This document shows positions 31,318 to 37,304 of a stretch of DNA of 37,304 nucleotides, one piece after another (within the stretch, counting starts at the first letter, position 1; each line of letters starts with the position of its first letter). This stretch comes from CAYUIS01 sp964444825 (lineage in GTDB: Bacteria > Chloroflexota > Anaerolineae > B4-G1). The position numbers and the translations under genes are program-made. The DNA is taken from assembly GCA_964444825.1 (NCBI GenBank), contig CAYUIS010000040.1, forward strand, positions 1 through 37,304, written 5' to 3'. Below the pieces are notes generated by a model. That model was not told where the DNA came from. It searched no databases and saw nothing but the letters and a program-made list of their open reading frames with translations.

Positions 31318-31376
31318 GAGGTCCTCCTCAAGATTGTGATATTGCTAGTTATGCACGGCGAGGTCTTTAAACGAGG

Positions 31377-31405
31377 TTGACGGCTGAAACGGTTGATGGT
31401 ATGAT
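31377..31405 (+). promoter_or_regulatory. Promoter of the ECF transporter operon
   Basis: TTGACG (31377-31382), a 17-base spacer, TATGAT (31400-31405). The predicted start near 31412 gives a leader of about 100 bases before ecfA1. I saw no known vitamin riboswitch in it. Confidence 0.6.
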
Positions 31406-31513
31406 GCAAACATTCAGCCATTCCTGAGCACATCATAGCATCACGAGCCGGGTTTGTCAATGTCCCGAGAGGAACGATCGTCATCCCCCTCAAGAAAACA
31501 GGGAGGCTATACA

Positions 31514-32383
31514 TTGTCCACTACGCTGCCGGAGCCAATCATCAAGATCGAAGGCCTCCACTTCCACTACAATCCTGAGTCTGAACACCCCATCCATGCC
31601 CTAAAGGGAATCGACCTGGAGGTCTATCCTGGTGACTATCTAGTCATCGTCGGCCACAACGGATCTGGCAAGTCCACACTGGCCAAGAACCTCAACGTGC
31701 TGTTGCGGCCAACACAGGGCGACGTACAGGTCAAAGGGCTAAACACGCGAGATCCAGCCCACACACTGACCATTCGCAGCAGTGTGGGCATGGTGTTTCA
31801 GATTCCCGATAACCAGATCGTAGCCACCATCGTTGAGCAGGACGTGGCCTTTGGCCCGGAGAACCTGGGAGTACCAGAGGACGAGCTTAAAGAGCGCGTC
31901 GAATGGGCGTTGGGTGTGGTGGACATGCTGGAGCACCGCAACCGTCCTCCCCATCAGCTCTCCGCTGGACAGAAGCAACGGGTGGCCATTGCAGGCGTCA
32001 TGGCTATGAAGCCTGAGGTGCTGGTGCTGGATGAAGCCACGGCCATGCTGGATCCAGAGGGACGGCGCGCCGTGCTGACGGCGGTGCGCCAGTTGAACCA
32101 GGAAGGGGTCACGGTTATCGCCATCACCCATTTCATGCACGAAGCCGCTGAGGGGAACCGCGTCCTCGTTATGGAGGCTGGCAAGATCGTTATGGAGGGG
32201 ACGCCGCGCCAGGTGTTCTCCCACGTCGAAGAACTGCGTGCCCTCCAACTGGATGTACCACAGACGACCGACATAGCCTATCGGTTGAACCAGCGCGATG
32301 CCACCTTCCCGCCCGACCTACTGCTGGTGAACGAAGTAGCTGACGAGATTCAACGCCGCACCAACGGGAGAGGTGACGCATGA
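31514..32383 (+). CDS. ecfA1: Energy-coupling factor transporter ATP-binding protein EcfA1
   Basis: A 289-residue ABC ATPase, one of two that power ECF-type vitamin or metal uptake. Walker A is GHNGSGKST (47-55), the Q-loop is in VFQIPDNQIVATIVEQDVAFGPENL (a pattern typical of EcfA), the signature is LSAGQKQRVAIAG, Walker B is VLVLDEATAMLDP, and the switch His is in ITHFMHEA. I choose TTG at 31514 because GGGAGG lies seven bases upstream and the protein then begins right before the ABC fold; the frame extends back to 31454 without a ribosome site. It overlaps ecfA2 by ATGA. Confidence 0.95.
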   Translation: MSTTLPEPIIKIEGLHFHYNPESEHPIHALKGIDLEVYPGDYLVIVGHNGSGKSTLAKNLNVLLRPTQGDVQVKGLNTRDPAHTLTIRSSVGMVFQIPDNQIVATIVEQDVAFGPENLGVPEDELKERVEWALGVVDMLEHRNRPPHQLSAGQKQRVAIAGVMAMKPEVLVLDEATAMLDPEGRRAVLTAVRQLNQEGVTVIAITHFMHEAAEGNRVLVMEAGKIVMEGTPRQVFSHVEELRALQLDVPQTTDIAYRLNQRDATFPPDLLLVNEVADEIQRRTNGRGDA

Positions 32384-33246
32384 GCGAGCAGCCATTCATC
32401 CAGATTCGCGACCTGCATCACAGCTACCTGCGCAACACGCCGCTGGAAGTCACAGCCCTGCGCGGCGTGAATATGGGGATTCACAGAGGTGAATCGGTGG
32501 GGATCATCGGCCGCACTGGCGCGGGCAAGTCCACGGTGGTGCAGCATTTCAACGGCCTGATTCGCCCGCTGGAGCCGGGGAAGGTCATCGTGGATGGCCA
32601 GGATATGAGCGATCCCAAGGTAGACGTTCGCCGCATCCGGCAAAAGATCGGCCTGGTGTTCCAGTACCCGGAGCAGCAATTGTTCGAGCGACTGGTAGGC
32701 GATGACATTGCCTTTGGCCCCAAGAAGCTAGGTATGGAGCAAGCCGATCGCCGCGAGCGGGTCAAGTGGGCTATGGATATGGTGGGCCTCGACTTTGAGG
32801 AATTCAAGGATCGATTCACCTTCTCCCTGAGCGGGGGCGAGATGCGCAAGGCCGCCCTCGCAGGCGTCCTGGCCCTCCAACCAGAGATGCTCATCTTGGA
32901 CGAGTCCACCTCCGGCGTGGATCCTCGCAGCCGGAGGGAGCTTTTGGAACGTCTGCTGACCTTGCACAAAGAGCACAACCTGACGTTGGCCTTTGTCTCA
33001 CCGAATATGGAAGACGTGGCCGGACTGGTCGACCACATCTATGTGATGGACGATGGGCGCGTGGTGATGAGCGGCACCACCCGGGAGGTCTTTTCTCAGC
33101 CGGAGAAACTGCGCCAGCATGGGCTGGGTGTGCCCCAGGTAACCGAAGTAGCTCACGAACTGATCTCACGCAACATCCCTGTCGAACGGATTCCGGTGAC
33201 GGTGGAAGAAGGGGTAGAGGAAATATGGAAGACTTTGAACTCCTGA
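32380..33246 (+). CDS. ecfA2: Energy-coupling factor transporter ATP-binding protein EcfA2
   Basis: A 288-residue ABC ATPase, partner of EcfA1 in the heterodimer. Walker A is GRTGAGKST near 44-52, the Q-loop segment is VFQYPEQQLFERLVGDDIAFGPKKLG, the signature is LSGGEMRKAALAG, and Walker B is MLILDESTSGVDP. In place of the switch His motif it has FVSPNMEDVAGL: the usual His of the H-loop (SHxMEDV) appears as Pro-Asn, which may make this site catalytically weak. It starts within the ecfA1 stop (ATGA) and overlaps ecfT by 22 bases, so all three are tightly coupled. Confidence 0.95.
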   Translation: MSEQPFIQIRDLHHSYLRNTPLEVTALRGVNMGIHRGESVGIIGRTGAGKSTVVQHFNGLIRPLEPGKVIVDGQDMSDPKVDVRRIRQKIGLVFQYPEQQLFERLVGDDIAFGPKKLGMEQADRRERVKWAMDMVGLDFEEFKDRFTFSLSGGEMRKAALAGVLALQPEMLILDESTSGVDPRSRRELLERLLTLHKEHNLTLAFVSPNMEDVAGLVDHIYVMDDGRVVMSGTTREVFSQPEKLRQHGLGVPQVTEVAHELISRNIPVERIPVTVEEGVEEIWKTLNS

Positions 33247-34082
33247 GACATATCACCATCGGCCAATACCTGCCCGGCGACTCGCTGATCCACCGGCTAG
33301 ATCCACGTACCAAGATCTCGATCTTTTTGTTCATCACGATAGCTGTCACGTTCAGCGTATCCTATACGGGCAACATCATCCTGGTGCTGGCGACAATGTT
33401 TCTGGTGCTCCTCTCCAGGATACCTATGAGCTACGTGTTCTCCGGTATCAAGCCAGCGATTCCCCTTATCATCGTTCTGGCCGTCTTGCAGCTCCTTCTA
33501 TACGGTGATGGATTTGTACCATATGGCATGCAGAGCAAGACGTATTTTCAGTGGGGCATAATCCACATCACTAACGGGAGCCTGCAACTGGTCATCGTCT
33601 CCGCGATGCGCTTTGTCGAACTGCTGTTCTTGACCAGCCTGCTGACCAACACCACGACCCTGGCCGACATCACGCACGGCATGGAGAATATGCTCCGTCC
33701 TTTCTCCAGGTTCGGTGTGCCATCCCACGAACTGTCTCTGGTCGCGACGATTGCGCTGCGCTTTGTGCCGCTCCTAGCCGAACAATTGGAGATCATTATG
33801 AAGGCACAGGCATCTCGCGGAGCCGACATCGCTCACAAGGGCAAACTCCAGTTCATAACGACAGCGCGACAGGTGGCTGCGCTCATCGTGCCACTCTTTA
33901 TCGATGCTTTCCGGCGTGCCGAGGATCTGATCCTGGCTATGCAAGCCCGATGCTATGTAGGCAGTCAAGGCCGCAGCAGTCTGGTCCGTCTCAAGTTTGC
34001 CCGGATCGACTATACGGTCTACGGACTCAGTTTGGCCTTCTCTGTAGCTATGCTGGCCTTGCGCAACCACTTTCCGTTCTAG
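33225..34082 (+). CDS. ecfT: Energy-coupling factor transporter transmembrane protein EcfT
   Basis: A 285-residue membrane protein that links the two ATPases to an S component. The N-terminal segment HRLDPRTKISIF is the family entry motif (DPRTK). Five or six hydrophobic segments follow. The cytoplasmic coupling helices carry QASRGAD (the first A-R-G motif) and MQARCYVG, where the second ARG motif reads A-R-C. AGAGGAAA lies just before ATG 33225, inside the end of ecfA2. The S component for this module is most likely the gene at 36693, at the end of the same strand series. Confidence 0.95.
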   Translation: MEDFELLRHITIGQYLPGDSLIHRLDPRTKISIFLFITIAVTFSVSYTGNIILVLATMFLVLLSRIPMSYVFSGIKPAIPLIIVLAVLQLLLYGDGFVPYGMQSKTYFQWGIIHITNGSLQLVIVSAMRFVELLFLTSLLTNTTTLADITHGMENMLRPFSRFGVPSHELSLVATIALRFVPLLAEQLEIIMKAQASRGADIAHKGKLQFITTARQVAALIVPLFIDAFRRAEDLILAMQARCYVGSQGRSSLVRLKFARIDYTVYGLSLAFSVAMLALRNHFPF

Positions 34083-34117
34083 ATCCAGGTTCGCGTTTCA
34101 GTTCGTAGGTGCGACTT

Positions 34118-34147
34118 TTGCTCGTCCGCAGTCATAGGGCCTAGAAT
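34118..34147 (+). promoter_or_regulatory. Possible promoter upstream of the M20 peptidase gene
   Basis: TTGCTC (34118-34123), an 18-base spacer, TAGAAT (34142-34147), about 27 bases before the ATG. It would give the peptidase genes transcription in addition to read-through from ecfT. Confidence 0.4.
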
Positions 34148-34173
34148 TGTTACCATAAAAAGAGTTCCCGCAT

Positions 34174-35412
34174 ATGATCACTGAACTTGAGAAACGCGTG
34201 CTGTCTCTGATAGACGACGATCAGGTTATCCGTTGGACACAGGAACTGGTGCGTATTCCCAGTGTCTATCGACCGGAGAAGGGAGAGGCCGAGGAACCGG
34301 CTGCCCGCTGGGTGGAGGCTCGCTTCAAGGAAATCGGTCTGCAGACTGTTTTCGAGGTCGTCGAGCCAGGGCGTCCCAACGTCATCGGCCGGTGGCAAGG
34401 CGCCAAAGACGGCAAGACGCTGATGTTCGAGGGCCACACCGACGTCGTCACTGAAGGGGACGTATCCCAGTGGACATATCCCCCCTTCGAAGCCAGGATC
34501 GCGGACGGCAAGATGTACGGTCGAGGTGCAAACGATATGAAGGGAGGCCTGGTCGCCGCGATCTGCGCGACCAAGGCCATCGTTGAGAGCGGCGCCCGGT
34601 TAGGGGGTGACATTCTCATCGGCGCCGTGTGCGACGAAGAGGGCCACATGATCGGCATCAAGCACTTTGTGGAGCAGGGTTGGGCCGATAGCGTGGACGC
34701 GGCCATCATCTGCGAGCCGGAGGAAAACCACCTCTGCATCAGCCAGAAGGGTGTTATGTGGGTGCGGATCACGCTCACGGGCAAGATGGCCCACGGAGCG
34801 ATGCCCTTGACCGGCATCAACTCGGCCTACCCCACAGCCGGGTTCCTGATGGCAATGCACAAGCTCGAAGCGGAACAGATCGCCACCCACGGCCAGCACG
34901 AGTTCCTGGGCCAACCCAGCATCACGCCCACCATCCTCCGCTCACCCGTGCGAGGCGAGCCCCAGAACAACGTCATGCCAGCCCAGACCGAGGTCGTGTT
35001 GGACATCCGCCTGATCCCCGGGCAGTCGCCAGAGGAGATCAAAGCCAGGATCAAGGACGCTTGTGACGTGCTCACCGCCGCCCAAGAGCCAGACAAGCCG
35101 GTCTCCTACGACGTAGAGGTTTTGGAAGCCCGAGCGCCCACCGCTACCAATAGGACCGAGCCGATCGTCCAAGTGCTGGATCGAGCCTACCGCGATCTCA
35201 CCGGCCAGGAGCCGGTCTATGGCGGCGTGCCTGGTTCCACCGATGGCACGATCCTCAATAGCCAGGCTGGCATCCCCATCGTCACCTGTGGCCCTGGCGA
35301 CATTTATATCCCGCACCACGTGGACGAGTGGCTGGGCCTGGACGAGCTGATCGAAGCAACTCGGCTTTACACCATAGCCGCCATGCGTTTCCTGGGTGTG
35401 GAGGAAGAGTAG
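34174..35412 (+). CDS. M20-family metallopeptidase (ArgE/DapE/carboxypeptidase type)
   Basis: A 412-residue dizinc amidohydrolase. Metal ligands and catalytic residues are visible: H and D in FEGHTDVV (near 87-94), YGRGANDMKGG (bridging Asp near 120), CDEEGH (general base Glu followed by a ligand Glu, near 152), CEPE near 180 and the final His in IPHHVDEW near 376. A dimerisation domain with MAHGAMP lies between about 200 and 310. The family removes acyl or amino-acid groups (ArgE, DapE, carnosinase, carboxypeptidase G2); the substrate cannot be assigned. It sits 91 bases after ecfT and is followed by a second peptidase, so the two may process an imported peptide or conjugate. Confidence 0.9.
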   Translation: MITELEKRVLSLIDDDQVIRWTQELVRIPSVYRPEKGEAEEPAARWVEARFKEIGLQTVFEVVEPGRPNVIGRWQGAKDGKTLMFEGHTDVVTEGDVSQWTYPPFEARIADGKMYGRGANDMKGGLVAAICATKAIVESGARLGGDILIGAVCDEEGHMIGIKHFVEQGWADSVDAAIICEPEENHLCISQKGVMWVRITLTGKMAHGAMPLTGINSAYPTAGFLMAMHKLEAEQIATHGQHEFLGQPSITPTILRSPVRGEPQNNVMPAQTEVVLDIRLIPGQSPEEIKARIKDACDVLTAAQEPDKPVSYDVEVLEARAPTATNRTEPIVQVLDRAYRDLTGQEPVYGGVPGSTDGTILNSQAGIPIVTCGPGDIYIPHHVDEWLGLDELIEATRLYTIAAMRFLGVEEE

Positions 35413-35453
35413 AATCTGCTATTGTCCTGCAATCCATGTTCTGAGGCCAAGCG

Positions 35454-35479
35454 CAACCTTTGTCAGGTTGGGGGTTTTT
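35454..35479 (+). terminator. Weak terminator-like hairpin between the two peptidase genes
   Basis: CAACCT (35454-35459) pairs with AGGTTG (35465-35470), followed by GGGG and five T (35475-35479). The stem is short and the next gene starts 20 bases later, so it may only attenuate. Confidence 0.35.
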
Positions 35480-35498
35480 ATCCCCTATGAGGAGCAGT

Positions 35499-36476
35499 AT
35501 GCACAACGCCATCACCGATGTAGCAGGCATCAAGGTCGGTCACTACACCGACCGTGAGGGCATCACCGGCTGCACGGTAGTGCTGTGCGAAGGTGGGGCC
35601 GTGGGAGGCGTGGACGTGCGCGGTTCCGCGCCTGGCACCCGAGAGACCGACCTGATGCGCCCGGTGAACATGGTGCAAGAGGTGCACGCCGCACTACTCA
35701 CCGGCGGCAGCGCCTATGGCCTGGACGCGGCAGGCGGGGTCATGCGTTGGTTGGAGGAACGCGGGATTGGCTTTAGCGTTGGCGTGGGGGTGGTGCCTAT
35801 TGTGCCGGCGGCGGTGCTGTTTGACCTGACGATTGGCGACCCCAAGGCCCGTCCCGACGCCGATGCGGGCTACCAGGCCTGCCAGTCAGCAAGTGACGGG
35901 CCAGTGGCTGAGGGAAACGTTGGCGCGGGGACTGGGGCCACAGTGGGTAAGCTGTTAGGCCCCAAGTTTGCCACCAAGGGCGGCCTGGGCACAGCCAGCG
36001 TCAAGATCGGCAAAGGCATCGTCGTGGGGGCCATCGTCGCCGTCAACGCCTTCGGCGACGTGGTAGATCCCGATACTGGCACGATCCTCGCCGGTACGCG
36101 CAAGCCGGTGGGCGGTGGCTTTATGAACACTGTGAAACAGATGCAGGGCGGCGTGGGCCAGACGATCCTCGGCTTTGCCAATACTACGTTGGCCGTCGTC
36201 GCCACGGATGCCTATCTGACAAAAGAGGGAGCTAACAAGGTAGCTCAAATGGCCCACGACGGCCTGGCGCGATCGATTCGACCGGTGCACACAATGCTCG
36301 ATGGTGACACCGTCTTCGCCCTGGCCACCGGTGAGCGCCCCAAGAAGGGCAAGGGCGCCGATCCTAGCGTGGTGGGCACCGCGGCTGCCGAGGTGCTGGC
36401 ACAGGCTGTGGTGCGGGCAGCGCAGCAAGCAGAGTCCCTGGGCGGTGTTCCGGCGGCGCGTGACCTAAAGGCGTGA
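35499..36476 (+). CDS. P1/S58 family peptidase (DmpA/BapA-like N-terminal-nucleophile aminopeptidase)
   Basis: A 325-residue enzyme of the S58 family, made as a precursor that cuts itself into two chains. Family members release N-terminal amino acids, including D-Ala and beta-amino acids such as beta-alanine. Visible elements are ITDVAGIKVGH at the start, GGSAYGLDAAGGVMRWLEE, GNVGAGTGATVGK and, near residue 220, GFANTTLAVVATDA, where the family has its self-cleavage site; the nucleophile here would be Thr rather than the Ser of DmpA. ATG 35499 follows AGGAG. It lies 86 bases after the M20 gene and 216 bases before the ECF S component. A link to beta-alanine supply for pantothenate is inference. 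Confidence 0.9.
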   Translation: MHNAITDVAGIKVGHYTDREGITGCTVVLCEGGAVGGVDVRGSAPGTRETDLMRPVNMVQEVHAALLTGGSAYGLDAAGGVMRWLEERGIGFSVGVGVVPIVPAAVLFDLTIGDPKARPDADAGYQACQSASDGPVAEGNVGAGTGATVGKLLGPKFATKGGLGTASVKIGKGIVVGAIVAVNAFGDVVDPDTGTILAGTRKPVGGGFMNTVKQMQGGVGQTILGFANTTLAVVATDAYLTKEGANKVAQMAHDGLARSIRPVHTMLDGDTVFALATGERPKKGKGADPSVVGTAAAEVLAQAVVRAAQQAESLGGVPAARDLKA

Positions 36477-36516
36477 AACGTGAGCTTGAGACCTTGTGGT
36501 GTGACGTTTCAGGTCT
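36475..36516 (+). promoter_or_regulatory. Interleaved inverted repeats (pseudoknot-like) after the S58 gene
   Basis: GAAACGT (36475-36481) pairs with ACGTTTC (36504-36510), and AGACCT (36489-36494) with AGGTCT (36511-36516). The order A-B-A'-B' means both stems can form only as a pseudoknot; otherwise they are alternatives. The second halves abut without a gap. A palindrome GCACGTGC follows at 36519-36526 and five T at 36541-36545. It could be a transcript end or a leader control element of the S-component gene. Confidence 0.45.
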
Positions 36517-36624
36517 GAGCACGTGCTTCGGATTTTGGGGTTTTTGGAGAGGAGGTGTGAATGGACTAGAATCGGTCACAAGAACACCGCATCGTCTTGT
36601 ATTGGTTCGTTCGTCTCATCCGCA

Positions 36625-36651
36625 CGGGCCAGAAAAGGGTTCTCCGGCCCG
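36625..36651 (+). promoter_or_regulatory. Leader hairpin 42 bases before the S-component ATG
   Basis: CGGGCC (36625-36630) pairs with GGCCCG (36646-36651), and AGAA (36631-36634) continues the stem with TTCT (36640-36643), leaving CC bulged and AAGGG as loop. There is no T-run. It matches no riboswitch class I know; it may stabilise the RNA or affect translation. Confidence 0.45.
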
Positions 36652-36692
36652 CAGACTGATCAAACAATCTCATTACTCAAGGAGGGTATATC

Positions 36693-37235
36693 ATGGAGGA
36701 AAAGGGTTTCTCGGTACGCAAGATCGTCATCTCTGGCGTGTTGGCCGCCATCGCCATCCTGCTGGGAGTGACCCGTCTCGGGTTCATCCCGGTACCTAAC
36801 CTGGCAGGCAATGCCACCATTATGCACGTGCCAGCCATCATTGGAGGCGTCATGGAGGGATGGCTGGTCGGAGGCATCGTCGGTACCATCTTTGGTCTGT
36901 TTAGCTTCCTTCAGGCCACCACACCACTCTTCAAGGACCCGCTCGTCGCCGTCTTGCCCCGCATTTTTATCGGCATCACCGCCTATTTCACCTACGCGGG
37001 CCTGAAAAAGGCTAACGAATACCTCGCTCTCATCGTGGCTGCCGTGGTGGGCACACTGACCAACACGGTACTCGTTCTGGGCATGGCCGTCATTCGCGGC
37101 TACCTGCCCATGGCCGCGATCCCACCCATCATCCCACAGGCCATCGCCGAGGTGATCATTGCCGCCATCATCACCGTCGCCGTCGTCGTGGCCTGGAAGC
37201 GCGTCGAGACCGGCCGCGGAGAGGCCAAGATGTAG
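36693..37235 (+). CDS. ECF transporter S component (substrate-binding membrane protein), substrate unassigned
   Basis: A 180-residue membrane protein with about six hydrophobic helices, the size and layout of ECF S components (ECF_trnsprt family). Typical are the start VRKIVISGVLAAIAILLGV, then PVPNLAGNATIMHVPAIIGGVMEG, GGIVGTIFGLFSF and VLPRIFIGITAYFTYAGL. The first helix contains the small-residue face (GVLAAIA) that docks on EcfT. AAGGAGGG lies six bases before ATG 36693. The complete transport module is therefore in this window. The substrate cannot be read from sequence; the divergent panB-panE-coaW genes make pantothenate or a related precursor a candidate. Confidence 0.9.
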   Translation: MEEKGFSVRKIVISGVLAAIAILLGVTRLGFIPVPNLAGNATIMHVPAIIGGVMEGWLVGGIVGTIFGLFSFLQATTPLFKDPLVAVLPRIFIGITAYFTYAGLKKANEYLALIVAAVVGTLTNTVLVLGMAVIRGYLPMAAIPPIIPQAIAEVIIAAIITVAVVVAWKRVETGRGEAKM

Positions 37236-37304
37236 CTCCTGCAAGCCCTGCCCGAGTCGCCAGTCGACCAGGCAAGGATAGCTGAGCGAGAAGCCGGCGT
37301 CTCT

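Noticed and set aside
31406..31513. Vitamin riboswitch upstream of ecfA1
   Set aside because: The leader is only about 100 bases, and I found no conserved core of the TPP, FMN, THF, cobalamin or preQ1 classes.
1..37304. tRNA, rRNA, insertion sequences, prophage or integrase genes
   Set aside because: No T-loop-like consensus in a cloverleaf context, no rRNA segments and no transposase or integrase motifs were seen on either strand; this was by eye, so a covariance-model search would be decisive.

Overview
The window is high-GC bacterial DNA, densely packed with genes, with many GTG and TTG starts backed by strong Shine-Dalgarno sites. The gene set is a Trp-rich-repeat subtilase, a DUF2082 zinc ribbon, a long HerA-like ATPase with a coiled-coil tail, HAAS/PadR pairs, a Fumble-type pantothenate kinase and ECF transporters. 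Together with dispersed inverted-repeat elements between genes, this looks most like a Chloroflexota (Anaerolineae-type) metagenome-assembled contig. That assignment is inference. A run of exactly 100 N at 13088-13187 is a scaffold join, so gene order across it is not proven.

Layout. 1-1.8 kb (-): a secreted S8 protease ending in WAGGY heptads, cut by the window edge. 2.2-3.9 kb (+): a HAD hydrolase and a PHP phosphoesterase in an overlapping operon. 4.0-4.6 kb (-): two small ferredoxins behind a strong promoter. 4.6-5.1 kb: two repeat elements. 5.1-6.7 kb (+): a lactate-permease-type transporter carrying an in-frame 7-nt tandem repeat. 6.7-10.2 kb (-): rhomboid protease, membrane ClpP-fold protease and VanW protein, a probable envelope/proteolysis operon. 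10.4-13.0 kb (+): ECF sigma factor, anti-sigma factor, polytopic membrane protein and zinc ribbon, closed by a clear terminator. 13.2-15.1 kb (-): a Gfo/Idh/MocA oxidoreductase and a sugar isomerase/epimerase. 15.2-18.2 kb (-): a HerA-like ATPase and a YdjM-type membrane protein. 18.4-23.1 kb (+): a DUF1028-TPR protein, then an ArsR-type regulator and a large FAD/Fe-S lactate-type dehydrogenase with a Met/Pro-rich tail. 23.2-24.6 kb (-): PadR and a HAAS membrane protein. 24.7-26.1 kb (+): a pilin-like membrane protein and an SRPBCC protein, followed by gene debris at 26.1-26.5 kb.

26.5-31.3 kb (-) holds arfB, suhB, sfsA, coaW, panE and panB. It is divergent from 31.5-37.2 kb (+), an energy-coupling-factor module (ecfA1, ecfA2, ecfT) followed by an M20 peptidase, an S58/DmpA-family peptidase and an ECF substrate-binding S component.

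How the genes may work together. The last 11 kb reads as a CoA-precursor neighbourhood. PanB and PanE make pantoate and CoaW phosphorylates pantothenate. The divergent operon has a vitamin-type ECF transporter and two peptidases from families that include beta-alanyl-peptide hydrolases. A salvage role in pantothenate or beta-alanine supply is a testable hypothesis, not a conclusion. The permease at 5 kb and the dehydrogenase at 20 kb could together serve lactate or glycolate use, although they are 15 kb apart on different transcripts. No tRNA, rRNA, CRISPR array, insertion sequence or phage gene was recognised.
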